From Streptomyces beigongshangae (GTDB taxonomy: Bacteria; Actinomycetota; Actinomycetes; Streptomycetales; Streptomycetaceae), in NCBI RefSeq assembly GCF_019710745.1, contig NZ_JAHKJW010000013.1:1-64000 (forward strand): DNA of 64,000 nt. The letters are read 5' to 3'. The notes under the pieces are model-generated. The model worked only from the letters and a program-made list of their open reading frames with translations. It was not told the origin of the DNA and did not search any database. The position numbers and the translations under genes were made by a program. Of this stretch, positions 17,416-26,138 are shown one piece after another. Position 1 is the first letter of the stretch. Each line of letters begins with the position of its first letter.

Positions 17416-18696
17416 ATGGAGAACGTCACCGCGAGTCCCGGCCGGAGCCGCGGCTGGCTGCTCCGCCTGGTCATCGCCTTCGGCTTCGCGCAGGGGGCGG
17501 TGTCGATGGCGCGGCCCGCCGTCTCCTACCGGGCCCTCGCGCTGAGCGCCGACGAACGGGCGATCGGCGTGATCGCCGGGGTGTACGCGCTGCTGCCGCT
17601 CTTCGCCGCCGTACCGCTGGGCCGCAGGACCGACCACGGCCGGTGCGCCCCGCTGCTCCCGGCCGGCGTGGTCCTCATAGCCGGGGGCTGTGCCCTCAGC
17701 GGTACGGCGGACTCCCTCGCCGCGATGGCGGCCTGGAGCGGTGTCATGGGCCTCGGGCACCTCTCCTTCGTGATCGGCGCCCAGTCGCTGGTGGCCCGTC
17801 AGTCCGCGCCGCACGAACAGGACCGCAACTTCGGCCACTTCACCATCGGCGCCTCGCTCGGCCAGCTCGTCGGACCGATCGCCGCGGGCGCCCTGATCGG
17901 CGGCCCCGACAGGGCGGGCACCAGCGCCCTCGCCCTGCTGGCCGCGGGCGGCGTCGCGGCCTTCTCGTTCGTCTCCCTGTGGCGCATCGAGCACCGTACG
18001 CCGCCGGCGTCCCGCGGCGGGCAGGGCGGACGCGTGCCCGTGCACCGCATCCTGCGCACCCGGGGCGTACCCGCGGGTATCTTCATCAGCCTCGCCGTGC
18101 TCTCCGCGACGGACATCCTCACCGCCTACCTGCCGGTGGTCGGCGAGCACCGGGGCATCGCGCCCTCCGTGATCGGCCTGCTGCTCAGCCTGCGCGCGGC
18201 GGCGACCATCGCGTGCCGTCTGGTGATGACCCCGATGCTGCGGCTCTTCGGCCGGGCCGCGCTGCTCACCACGACCTGCCTGCTGGCGGCCGTGCTGTGC
18301 GCGGGGATCGCGCTGCCCGTACCGGTCTGGGCCCTCGCCGTCGTTCTCGCCGTGCTCGGCTTCTGCCTGGGCGTGGGCCAGCCGCTGTCCATGACGACGG
18401 TCGTGCAGGCCGCCCCGGACGACGCGCGCTCCACGGCCCTCGCCCTGCGGCTGACCGGCAACCGGCTCGGCCAGGTCGCCGCGCCCGCCGCCGCGGGCCT
18501 GATCGCCGGAGCCGCGGGCGTGGCCGCGCCGTTCGTGATGCTCGGAGGGCTGCTGCTGATCGCCTCCGGACTGGGGCTGCGGCAGGGCCGGACCGCCGCC
18601 GCCCCCGAAACGGCCCACGGCCGCGACGAGCCCGCGCCCGCCTCCGAACTCGGGGAACGGCAGGGGGACCGCCGCTCGGCACGCCGCCGATCCTGA
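17416..18696 (+). CDS. Major facilitator superfamily transporter
   Basis: 426-residue MFS permease with 11-12 hydrophobic helices. The loop between helices 2 and 3 contains GRRTDHGRCAPL, matching the MFS signature (G-x3-D-x-x-G-R). The C-terminus is hydrophilic. It begins 65 bp after the CitMHS gene on the same strand and may be co-transcribed. Nothing in the sequence fixes the substrate; drug/metabolite efflux or organic-acid transport are both possible. Confidence 0.85.
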   Translation: MENVTASPGRSRGWLLRLVIAFGFAQGAVSMARPAVSYRALALSADERAIGVIAGVYALLPLFAAVPLGRRTDHGRCAPLLPAGVVLIAGGCALSGTADSLAAMAAWSGVMGLGHLSFVIGAQSLVARQSAPHEQDRNFGHFTIGASLGQLVGPIAAGALIGGPDRAGTSALALLAAGGVAAFSFVSLWRIEHRTPPASRGGQGGRVPVHRILRTRGVPAGIFISLAVLSATDILTAYLPVVGEHRGIAPSVIGLLLSLRAAATIACRLVMTPMLRLFGRAALLTTTCLLAAVLCAGIALPVPVWALAVVLAVLGFCLGVGQPLSMTTVVQAAPDDARSTALALRLTGNRLGQVAAPAAAGLIAGAAGVAAPFVMLGGLLLIASGLGLRQGRTAAAPETAHGRDEPAPASELGERQGDRRSARRRS

Positions 18697-18830
18697 GTTG
18701 GTTTGTCCGAGGTCTTCCCCGTACGTGCGCGGTCCGTTAGCTTCCGTGACCCACAGATCTCGTGCGAACCCGTACGAGCCGTCCGTCCGCGGAGCCACAG
18801 CGCCCCGCGGGGCCCCGGGGGTCACGTCTC

Positions 18831-20177
18831 ATGTCACGTGCCGTCTCTCTGCACCAGGTGAGCAAGTCCTACACGCCAGGCGTTCGCGTGGTGGAAGGGC
18901 TGTCGCTCGACATCGAGCCAGGCGAGTTCCTCGTGCTGCTCGGCCCGTCCGGCTGCGGCAAGTCGACCGTGCTGAGGATGATCGCCGGGCTGGAGGAACC
19001 CACCGAGGGGGAGGTGCGGCTCGACGGGGCGTACGCCAACCACCTCCCGCCCTCCGAACGGGACATGGCGATGGTCTTCCAGAACTACGCGCTCTACCCG
19101 ACCATGAGCAGCCGCGCGAACATCGGCTTCCCCCTGCGCATCGAGGCGCCGGGGCAGGACCCGACCCCGCGGGTGCAGGCCACGGCCCGGATGCTCGGCA
19201 TCGAGGAACTCCTCGACCGCTTCCCCCACCAGCTCTCCGGCGGGGAGCGCCAGCGCGTGGCGATGGGCCGGGCCATCGCCCGGCACCCCTCCGCGTTCCT
19301 GATGGACGAACCGCTGGCCAACCTCGACGCCAAGCTCCGCAACCACCTGCGGGCCGAGATAGCCCGGCTCACCCGGAGCCTGGACGTCACCACCGTGTAC
19401 GTCACCCACGACCAGGCGGAGGCCATGTCGCTCGGCGACCGGGTCGCCGTGCTGCGGGGCGGTGTCCTCCAGCAGGTCGGCACCCCGCGCGCGGTCTACG
19501 CGCTGCCGGAGAACGTCTTCGTCGCCGCCTTCATCGGCACGCCCAGGATCAACCTGCTCCGCGGGGTCGTCCTGGCCCCGCTCGACGGCGCCATGTCGAT
19601 CGGGCTGGGCCGCCAGGCCCTCGTCCTGCCCGAACCCCTCTCCGAGGACCACCGGCTGCTCCGGGTCCAGCAGGGCCGCGAGATCATCGTCGGGCTGCGC
19701 TCCGAGGCCGTCCGCCTCGCCCGGCCCTCACGGGCCCGGCCCGGCGAGGTGGCGATCAGCGGGCTCGTCGAGCACGTCGAGTTCCAGGGGCACGAGGTCC
19801 TGGTCCACCTCGACACCGGGTCGCAGCCGGCCCTCGTGCCGGAGCTGGAGGCGCCCCGCCCGGTGGCACGGCCGGCCCGGCGGCGCCGCCGGGAGGGCGG
19901 TGTCCTCGACCGGCTGCGCGACCGGGCGGGCGCGCTGCGGGCCGGGCCGGTCGTCGTCCTGGAGCACCCCGCCGACGCCGGCCCCGGCCGGGCCGAACCG
20001 GCGCCGGCGGAGGCGCGGCTGCCGGGGGACCTCATCGTCCGTACGACGCCGGACCACGCCCTGCGCCGCGGGATGCAGGTCCCGCTCCTGGTGGACCTCG
20101 CCCACCTGTTCGTCTTCGACCACCACGGCGTACGGATCTGCCCGGCTCCGGCACACCTGCCGGACCTGGAGGAGTGA
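18831..20177 (+). CDS. Sugar-type (MsiK/UgpC-like) ABC transporter ATP-binding protein, orphan
   Basis: 448-residue ATPase. Walker A is GPSGCGKST, the Q-loop lies in MVFQNYALYPTM, the signature is LSGGERQRVAMG, Walker B is FLMDEP, followed by the D-loop (LANLDAK) and H-loop (VTHDQAEA). A TOBE-type C-terminal extension follows. The start is ATG 18831, not the longer frame from 18762. No permease or binding-protein gene is nearby, so it may energise carbohydrate importers encoded elsewhere, as MsiK does. Odd: the TOBE region is interrupted at about residues 345-405 by a basic, Pro/Ala-rich insertion (PARRRRREGG...), not usual for this family. Confidence 0.9.
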   Translation: MSRAVSLHQVSKSYTPGVRVVEGLSLDIEPGEFLVLLGPSGCGKSTVLRMIAGLEEPTEGEVRLDGAYANHLPPSERDMAMVFQNYALYPTMSSRANIGFPLRIEAPGQDPTPRVQATARMLGIEELLDRFPHQLSGGERQRVAMGRAIARHPSAFLMDEPLANLDAKLRNHLRAEIARLTRSLDVTTVYVTHDQAEAMSLGDRVAVLRGGVLQQVGTPRAVYALPENVFVAAFIGTPRINLLRGVVLAPLDGAMSIGLGRQALVLPEPLSEDHRLLRVQQGREIIVGLRSEAVRLARPSRARPGEVAISGLVEHVEFQGHEVLVHLDTGSQPALVPELEAPRPVARPARRRRREGGVLDRLRDRAGALRAGPVVVLEHPADAGPGRAEPAPAEARLPGDLIVRTTPDHALRRGMQVPLLVDLAHLFVFDHHGVRICPAPAHLPDLEE

Positions 20178-20249
20178 GCTCCGCGGGGCGCGCCCGCCCG
20201 TCCTCCCGTTCGACCACTTTCCCGCGCCGGGTCCTCCTCTGGCGCCCGA

Positions 20250-20268
20250 AAACTAACACCGCTAGTTT
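20250..20268. promoter_or_regulatory. TetR-type operator upstream of the aldehyde/alcohol dehydrogenase operon
   Basis: AAACTAACACCGCTAGTTT, an imperfect palindrome 56 bp before the aldehyde dehydrogenase start. It matches the site at 24807-24825 next to the TetR gene at 24.1-24.8 kb at about 15 of 19 positions in reverse orientation. Confidence 0.7.
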
Positions 20269-20324
20269 GGGTGGTCGAGGACGGCTAGGTTGGGGTCGGA
20301 CCACGACGCCCCCGGGAGGAACGC

Positions 20325-21713
20325 ATGAAGGCACACGACGGCATGTACATCGACGGCGAGTGGCGCCCCGCGGCCGGGGCGGACACGATCGCCGTCGTGA
20401 ACCCGGCCGACGAGCAGGTCATCGCCCTCGTCCCGGCCGGCACGATCGAGGACGTCGACGCCGCCGTACGGGCCGCGCGCACCGCCTTCCCGGCCTGGGC
20501 GGCCACCCCTCCCGCCGAGCGCGCCGCGCTGATCGGCGCCCTGCGGGACGTCCTCGTCGCCCGCAAGGACGAGATCGCCGCGACGGTCACCGCCGAACTC
20601 GGCTCGCCGCTGAAGTTCTCCCAGGCGGTGCACGTGGGGGCGCCGATCGCGGTCGCCGGCTCGTACGCCGACCTCGCCGCCTCGTACGCCTTCGAGGAGA
20701 AGGTCGGGAACTCGACCGTCTACCTGGAACCGGTCGGCGTCGTCGGCGCGATCACACCCTGGAACTACCCGCTGCACCAGATCGTCGCCAAGGTCGCCCC
20801 GGCCCTCGCGGCCGGTTGCACGGTGGTGCTGAAGCCCGCCGAGGACACCCCGCTGACCGCGCAGCTCTTCGCGGAGGCGGTCCACGAGGCGGGGGTGCCG
20901 GCCGGTGTCTTCAACCTCGTCACCGGCCTCGGCCCGGTCGCCGGCCAGGCGCTCGTCGAGCACGAGGGCGTGGACCTGGTCTCCTTCACGGGCTCCACGG
21001 CGGTCGGCCGGCAGATCGGCGCGACGGCGGGGGCGGCCGTCAAGCGGGTCGCCCTGGAACTGGGCGGCAAGTCCGCCAACGTCATCCTGCCGAGCGCCGA
21101 CCTCGCCAAGGCCGTGAACGTCGGCGTCGCCAACGTGATGTCCAACTCCGGCCAGACGTGCAGCGCCTGGACCCGCATGCTGGTGCACGACGCGCAGTAC
21201 GACGAGGCGGTCGCCCTGGCCGCCGAGGCCGCCGCGAAGTACGGCGAGCGCATCGGCCCCGTCGTCAACGCCAAGCAGCGCGAACGCGTGCTGGGCTACA
21301 TCGAGAAGGGCGTCGCCGAGGGCGCGCGGCTGGTCGCGGGCGGCCCCGAGTCCCCGCGGGAGCGCGGGTACTACGTCAGCCCGACCGTCTTCGCCGACGT
21401 CACACCGGAGATGGCCGTCGCCCAGGAGGAGATCTTCGGCCCCGTCCTGTCGGTCATCCGCTACGAGGACGAGGCGGACGCCCTGCGGATCGCGAACGGC
21501 ACGGTGTACGGGCTCGCGGGCGCCGTGTGGGCCGGCGACGAGGCGGAGGCCGTGGCCTTCGCGCGGCGCCTGGACACCGGGCAGGTCGACATCAACGGCG
21601 GGCGCTTCAACCCCCGGGCGCCCTTCGGCGGCTACAAGCAGTCGGGCGTCGGACGCGAGCTGGGCGCGCACGGACTGTCCGAGTACCTCCAGACCAAGTC
21701 CCTCCAGTTCTAG
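20325..21713 (+). CDS. NAD(P)-dependent aldehyde dehydrogenase
   Basis: 462-residue aldehyde dehydrogenase superfamily enzyme oxidising an aldehyde to the acid. Catalytic residues are visible: N147 (PWNYP), E245 (LELGGKS) and nucleophile C279 (GQTCSA). The NAD-site segment FTGSTAVGR is also present. The ATG follows GGGAGGAACGC. It is first of a two-gene operon with the zinc alcohol dehydrogenase 74 bp downstream, so alcohol could pass to aldehyde to acid. A TetR-type operator overlaps the promoter region. Substrate is unknown. Confidence 0.95.
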   Translation: MKAHDGMYIDGEWRPAAGADTIAVVNPADEQVIALVPAGTIEDVDAAVRAARTAFPAWAATPPAERAALIGALRDVLVARKDEIAATVTAELGSPLKFSQAVHVGAPIAVAGSYADLAASYAFEEKVGNSTVYLEPVGVVGAITPWNYPLHQIVAKVAPALAAGCTVVLKPAEDTPLTAQLFAEAVHEAGVPAGVFNLVTGLGPVAGQALVEHEGVDLVSFTGSTAVGRQIGATAGAAVKRVALELGGKSANVILPSADLAKAVNVGVANVMSNSGQTCSAWTRMLVHDAQYDEAVALAAEAAAKYGERIGPVVNAKQRERVLGYIEKGVAEGARLVAGGPESPRERGYYVSPTVFADVTPEMAVAQEEIFGPVLSVIRYEDEADALRIANGTVYGLAGAVWAGDEAEAVAFARRLDTGQVDINGGRFNPRAPFGGYKQSGVGRELGAHGLSEYLQTKSLQF

Positions 21714-21787
21714 CCCTTCCGGTCCTTTCCAGTCTCTTCCGGTCCCTCCGGTCGAAGTCCCCAGAGCCCCCAGGAGCGTTGTACGCA

Positions 21788-22870
21788 ATGGCCCGCGCCG
21801 CAGTCCTGCCCGCCGTCGGCTCTCCTCTGGAGATCACCGAGATCGACCTGCCGGAACCCGGCCCCGGACAGGTGCGGGTGCGCCTCACCGCCGCCGGGGT
21901 CTGCCACTCCGACCTCTCCCTGACCGACGGCACCATGCGGCTGCCGGTGCCCGCCGTGCTCGGCCACGAGGGAGCGGGGACCGTCGTCTCCGTCGGACCC
22001 GGTGTCGGGCATGTCGCGCCCGGCGACGAGGTGGTGCTCAACTGGGCCCCCTCCTGCGGGACGTGCCACGCCTGCTCGCTGGGGGAGGTGTGGCTGTGCG
22101 CCAACGCGCTGGCGGGGGCCGCGGACGTCTACGCGCACCGCACCTCCGACGGAACGGACCTCCACCCCGGGCTGAACGTCGCCGCGTTCGCCGAGGAGAC
22201 GGTCGTGGCGGCGGCCTGTGTGCTGCCGGCGCCGCCCGGCATCCCCCTGGCGGACGCCGCGCTGCTCGGCTGCGCCGTCCTGACCGGCTACGGGGCCGTG
22301 CACCACTCGGCGCGGGTCCGTGCGGGCGAGACCGTGGCCGTCCTCGGCGTCGGCGGGGTGGGACTCGCGGCTCTCCAGGCCGCGCGGATCGCGGGCGCTC
22401 CGACGATCGTGGCGGTCGACGTGTCGCCCGGGAAGGAGGCGCTGGCGCGCCGGGCCGGAGCCACCGAGTACGTGGTCGCCTCGGACACCACGGCCCGGGA
22501 GATCCGGCGGCTGACGGGCGGGCAGGGGGTGGACGTGGCCGTGGAGTGCGTGGGCCGCGCCGTGACCATCCGCACCGCGTGGGAGTCCACCCGCCGCGGC
22601 GGCCGTACGACGGTCGTCGGCATCGGCGGCAAGGACCAGCAGGTCACCTTCAACGCGCTGGAGATCTTCCACTGGGGCCGCACGCTCTCCGGCTGCGTCT
22701 ACGGCAACTCCGACCCCGCCCGCGACCTGCCGGTCCTGGCCGAGCACGTCCGGGCGGGCCGGCTGGACCTGGGCGCCCTGGTCACCGAGCGGATCGGCCT
22801 GGACGGCATCCCGGCGGCGTTCGAGAACATGCTGGCGGGCAAGGGCGGCCGGGCGCTCGTGGTGTTCTAG
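21788..22870 (+). CDS. Zinc-dependent alcohol dehydrogenase (class III-like MDR)
   Basis: 360-residue medium-chain dehydrogenase. Catalytic zinc ligands lie at C39/H40 (GVCHSD) and H60-E61 (GHEGAG). Structural zinc cysteines are C90, C93, C96 and C104 (CGTCHACSLGEVWLC). The Rossmann motif is GVGGVGLAA. The ATG at 21788 follows AGGAGCGTTGTACGCA. It resembles long-chain or thiol-adduct class III enzymes, so S-nitrosomycothiol/formaldehyde-type activity is an alternative to simple alcohol oxidation. Co-operonic with the aldehyde dehydrogenase upstream. The frame is open far upstream, but that extension is non-coding shadow. Confidence 0.95.
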   Translation: MARAAVLPAVGSPLEITEIDLPEPGPGQVRVRLTAAGVCHSDLSLTDGTMRLPVPAVLGHEGAGTVVSVGPGVGHVAPGDEVVLNWAPSCGTCHACSLGEVWLCANALAGAADVYAHRTSDGTDLHPGLNVAAFAEETVVAAACVLPAPPGIPLADAALLGCAVLTGYGAVHHSARVRAGETVAVLGVGGVGLAALQAARIAGAPTIVAVDVSPGKEALARRAGATEYVVASDTTAREIRRLTGGQGVDVAVECVGRAVTIRTAWESTRRGGRTTVVGIGGKDQQVTFNALEIFHWGRTLSGCVYGNSDPARDLPVLAEHVRAGRLDLGALVTERIGLDGIPAAFENMLAGKGGRALVVF

Positions 22871-22932
22871 ACGGCGATGTCCCGGGGCGGGCGCCCGCCC
22901 CGCCCGCCCCACGGCCGGTGGGCGCCGGCCGG

Positions 22933-23970
22933 CTATGCCTTCTCGGACTCCGGCTCCGGACACGGCTCCGGGCGGGACTCCGCGGCCGCACCGACCCCGG
23001 TCGCGGGAGCGGCGACTGTCATGGCCGTGGCCGCCGTGGCCGCCGTGGCCGCCGTGGCCGCCGTGGCCGTCGCGGTCGCCCCGGTCCGCGGCCCGGACCG
23101 TGACACGGCCACCCCCGCCAGGCACACGAGACCGCCGGCGAGCGTGATCCAGCCCGGCACCTCGTCGAGCGCCACCCAGGACATCAGCACCACCAGGGCG
23201 GGCACGGCGTACGTGGTGGCCCCCATCCGCCCGGCCGTCGTACGGGCCAGCGCGAACGCCCATGTGGTGAAGGCCAGGGCGGTCGGGAAGACGCCCAGGT
23301 ACACCATGTTGAGGGTCGCGGACAGCGGGGCCTCCCGCGCGTCGGAGACGAGCTGCCCGGCGAACGGCAGGCAGGCCACCGCGCCGATCACGCACCCGTA
23401 CGTCGTCACCTGCAGCGCGGAGCCGTGCCGCAGGGCCGGCTTCTGGGCGACCACGCCGCCCGCGTACGCGACCGCGGCGAGCAGGCAGAGCAGCACGCCC
23501 AGCACGGAGGCACCGCCCTCGCCCGACATGGACAGGCCGACCACCGCCGCGCCGGCGAAGGAGACCGCCATCCCGGCGAGCAGCCGCGCCGGCAGCCCCT
23601 CCCCGAGCAGCCATCCCGCGAGCAGGGCCATGATCAGCGGCCCGATGTTCACCACCAGGGCGGCGGTGCCCGCGTCGACCTTCTGCTCGCCCCAGTTGAG
23701 CACCACCATGTAGAGCCCGAACCAGAGCAGCCCGGACACCACGATCCCCGGCCAGGCGGCGCGCGCGGGCAGTCCTTCCCGGCGTATCAGGCAGATCGCT
23801 CCGAGGACCAGCGCACCGGCGAGCAGCCTGCCGAGGGCCAGCGCACCGGGCGCGTACGCCTGGCCCGCGCTGCGGATGGACACGAAGGCGGAGGCCCACA
23901 GCAGTACGGTGACCGACGCGGCCGCGGCGGCGAGCAGTTCCGTACGCCGGGCGGGAGGAGGAGGGTTCAT
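22933..23970 (-). CDS. EamA/DMT-family membrane transporter
   Basis: 345-residue protein with ten predicted transmembrane helices arranged as two EamA repeats (first near LLWASAFVSIRSAGQAYAPG; second near LLCLLAAVAYAGGVVAQK). These proteins usually export metabolites such as amino acids; the substrate is unknown. The C-terminal tail is a low-complexity Ala/Thr stretch encoded by tandem 9-bp units (GCCGTGGCC on the + strand, about 23030-23070). Convergent with the alcohol dehydrogenase gene. The ATG at 23970 has only a weak ribosome-binding site. Confidence 0.88.
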   Translation of the reverse strand: MNPPPPARRTELLAAAAASVTVLLWASAFVSIRSAGQAYAPGALALGRLLAGALVLGAICLIRREGLPARAAWPGIVVSGLLWFGLYMVVLNWGEQKVDAGTAALVVNIGPLIMALLAGWLLGEGLPARLLAGMAVSFAGAAVVGLSMSGEGGASVLGVLLCLLAAVAYAGGVVAQKPALRHGSALQVTTYGCVIGAVACLPFAGQLVSDAREAPLSATLNMVYLGVFPTALAFTTWAFALARTTAGRMGATTYAVPALVVLMSWVALDEVPGWITLAGGLVCLAGVAVSRSGPRTGATATATAATAATAATAATAMTVAAPATGVGAAAESRPEPCPEPESEKA

Positions 23971-24040
23971 CACGTTCCAGAGGCTAGGCGGGACGGAGTG
24001 AAAGGGCCCGCGGTTTTCCGACCTCCCGACAGCAGTCCCG

Positions 24041-24074
24041 AGGGGCCCCTGAAGGGGCGCGGGGAGCTGCGCGC
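24041..24074 (+). repeat. Dispersed intergenic repeat, copy 2
   Basis: AGGGGCCCCTGA followed by AGGGGCGCGGGGAGCTGCGCG; shares the GGGGCGCGGGGA core with the copies near 8.07, 26.78, 46.11 and 46.15 kb. Confidence 0.7.
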
Positions 24075-24143
24075 CAAGCCCCCACGGCCCGCAGCCGGTC
24101 GGACCCCGCAGCCGTGGTCGGACCCCGCAGCGGGACCCGCCCC

Positions 24144-24779
24144 TCAGCGGCGCAGCCCTTCGTACTGCTGGGCCAACCCGTCCAGCAACGCGGCCAGCCC
24201 CGTCTCGAAGGCCCGCTCGTCGATCTTCTCCTGCTGCTCGGCGAGCAGGTGCGCCTGCCCGAGGTGCGGATAGTCCGCGGGATCGTAGGCCGTCTCGTCG
24301 TCCACGAAGCCCCCCGCGAACGACCCGATCGCCGACCCCATCACGAAGTACCGCATCAGCGCCCCGATGGACGTGGCCTGGGCCGGCGGCCACCCGGCCG
24401 CCACCATCGCGCCGAAGACGGCGTCGGCCAGCCGCAGCCCGGCCGGCCGGCGCCCGGGCCCCCGCGCCAGGACGGGCACGATGTTGGGGTGGTCCCGCAG
24501 GGCCGCCCGGTAGGAGACGGCCCAGTCGTGCAGCGCGGTCCGCCAGTCCCGCCCGTCCTCGAACATCGACAGGTCGACCTGCGCGCTCACGGAGTCCGCC
24601 ACGGCCTCCAGGATCTGGTCCTTCGTGCGGAAGTGGTTGTAGAGGGACGGCCCGCTCACCCCCAGCTCCGCCGCCAGCCGCCGTGTCGAGACCGCGGCCA
24701 GCCCTTCCGCGTCCACGAGGGTCCGTGCCGTCCCGACGATGCGGTCGGTGCTGAGGAGGGGCTTGCGCGGTCGGGCCAT
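24144..24779 (-). CDS. TetR-family transcriptional regulator
   Basis: 211-residue TetR regulator. The helix-turn-helix near residues 8-52 contains AVSTRRLAAELGVSGPSLYNHFRTKDQIL, and the C-terminal domain is of the TetR_C type. Start set at ATG 24779 (MARPRKPLLS); further Met codons lie upstream to 24806 with no clear ribosome-binding site. Divergent from the acyl-CoA dehydrogenase at 24845, with a palindrome at 24807-24825 in between. The same palindrome occurs before the aldehyde/alcohol dehydrogenase operon, so this TetR probably represses all three transcription units plus itself. Ligand may be an acyl-CoA or aldehyde-derived metabolite (inference). Confidence 0.9.
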   Translation of the reverse strand: MARPRKPLLSTDRIVGTARTLVDAEGLAAVSTRRLAAELGVSGPSLYNHFRTKDQILEAVADSVSAQVDLSMFEDGRDWRTALHDWAVSYRAALRDHPNIVPVLARGPGRRPAGLRLADAVFGAMVAAGWPPAQATSIGALMRYFVMGSAIGSFAGGFVDDETAYDPADYPHLGQAHLLAEQQEKIDERAFETGLAALLDGLAQQYEGLRR

Positions 24780-24806
24780 GGCGCACATAGTAGGGCTGCG
24801 CATCAC

Positions 24807-24825
24807 AAACTAGCAGTGCTAATTA
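24807..24825. promoter_or_regulatory. TetR-type operator in the tetR/acyl-CoA dehydrogenase divergent region
   Basis: AAACTAGCAGTGCTAATTA, a near-palindrome (TAGCA/TGCTA core) placed between the divergent start codons. Related to the site at 20250-20268. Confidence 0.72.
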
Positions 24826-24844
24826 AAAGCAGGGGTTGATCACA

Positions 24845-25996
24845 GTGAACCTGGAGCTGAGCGCGGAGCAGACCGCCGTCCGGCGGCTGGCCAGGGACTT
24901 CGTCGCGCGCGAGATCACCCCGAACGTGATCGCCTGGGACCGGGCGGAGGACGTCGACCGCTCGATCGTCGGGAAGCTCGGCGAGGTCGGCTTCCTCGGT
25001 CTCACCGTCGACGAGGAGTACGGCGGCTCCGGCGGTGACCACCTCGCGTACTGCCTGGTGACGGAGGAGCTCGGCCGGGGTGACTCCTCGGTCCGCGGTA
25101 TCGTCTCGGTCTCGCTCGGCCTCGTCGCGAAGACCATCGCGTCCTGGGGGGACGAGGAGCAGAAGCGGCAGTGGCTGCCGGGCCTCACCTCCGGCGGTTA
25201 CGTCGGCTGCTTCGGCCTCACCGAACCGGGCACCGGCTCCGACGCGGGCAACCTGTCCACCAGGGCGGTCCGCGACGGCGGCGACTACGTGATCAGCGGC
25301 ACCAAGACGTTCATCACCAACGGGACCTGGGCCGACGTCGTACTGCTCTTCGCCCGCTCCACCGACGCCCCCGGTCACAAGGGCGTCTCCGCGTTCCTGG
25401 TGCCCGCCGACGCCCCGGGTCTGACCCGCCGCACCCTCCACGGCAAGCTCGGACTGCGCGGCCAGGCCACCGCCGAACTGGTCCTGGAGGACGTCCGCGT
25501 GCCCGCCTCGGCCATGCTCGGCCCCGAGGGCAGGGGCTTCGCCGTCGCCATGTCCGCGCTCGCCAAGGGCCGGATGTCGGTGGCGGCGGGCTGCGTGGGG
25601 ATCGCCCAGGCCGCTCTGGAGGCCGCCGTGGCGTACGCGGGCGAGCGCGAGCAGTTCGGGAGGACCATCGCCCACCACCAGCTCGTACAGGAGCTGATCA
25701 GCGACATCGCCGTGGACGTGGACGCGGCCCGGCTGCTCACCTGGCGCGTCGCGGATCTCGTCGACCGCGGCGAACCGTTCGCGACCGAGTCCTCGAAGGC
25801 CAAGCTCTTCGCCTCGGAGGCCGCGGTGCGCGCCGCGAACAACGCGCTCCAGGTCTTCGGCGGCTACGGCTACATCGACGAGTACCCGGCCGGCAAACTG
25901 CTGCGCGACGCCCGGGTGATGACCCTCTACGAGGGCACCAGCCAGATACAGAAGCTGGTCATCGGCCGTGCGCTGACGGGGGTCTCGGCGTTCTGA
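24845..25996 (+). CDS. Acyl-CoA dehydrogenase
   Basis: 383-residue FAD-dependent acyl-CoA dehydrogenase that introduces the alpha-beta double bond in acyl-CoA. Family signatures: FGLTEPGTGSDAGN, FITNGTWADV, and near the C-terminus QVFGGYGYIDEYPAGKLLRDARVMTLYEGTSQIQ, which includes the catalytic glutamate (YEGT). I choose GTG 24845, with AGGGG 9 nt upstream; a TTG at 24836 is the alternative. Divergent from the TetR gene and sharing its operator, so probably repressed by it. Chain length is unknown. Confidence 0.94.
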   Translation: MNLELSAEQTAVRRLARDFVAREITPNVIAWDRAEDVDRSIVGKLGEVGFLGLTVDEEYGGSGGDHLAYCLVTEELGRGDSSVRGIVSVSLGLVAKTIASWGDEEQKRQWLPGLTSGGYVGCFGLTEPGTGSDAGNLSTRAVRDGGDYVISGTKTFITNGTWADVVLLFARSTDAPGHKGVSAFLVPADAPGLTRRTLHGKLGLRGQATAELVLEDVRVPASAMLGPEGRGFAVAMSALAKGRMSVAAGCVGIAQAALEAAVAYAGEREQFGRTIAHHQLVQELISDIAVDVDAARLLTWRVADLVDRGEPFATESSKAKLFASEAAVRAANNALQVFGGYGYIDEYPAGKLLRDARVMTLYEGTSQIQKLVIGRALTGVSAF

Positions 25997-26074
25997 GGCG
26001 CTCTGGCCGTCCTCACCGGACGCGACCCCTTCGACACGCCGTGAAGCCGTGGGGCCACTGCCCTGAACGGGCAC

Positions 26075-26092
26075 TCTAAGCGCTCGCTCAGT
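26075..26092. promoter_or_regulatory. TetR-type operator upstream of tetR (26139)
   Basis: CTAAGCGCTCGCTCAG, that is CTAAGC-N4-GCTCAG, one base from the perfect CTAAGC-N4-GCTTAG core found at 27332-27355. It lies about 50 bp before the tetR start, suggesting autoregulation. Confidence 0.65.
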
Positions 26093-26138
26093 ATCGGGGT
26101 ATGGTGTTCGTCCTGTCACTGGAAGGGGCGAACGAGCG

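Noticed and set aside
18698..22870. 1390-residue frame ending in the alcohol dehydrogenase, suggesting a fusion
   Set aside because: Only the last 360 residues are protein-like; the upstream part overlaps the ABC ATPase and aldehyde dehydrogenase in the wrong frame. The real start is ATG 21788 with its own ribosome-binding site.
22933..24786. 617-residue frame fusing an upstream segment to the EamA transporter
   Set aside because: The upstream third is an out-of-frame reading of the TetR gene; the transporter starts at ATG 23970.
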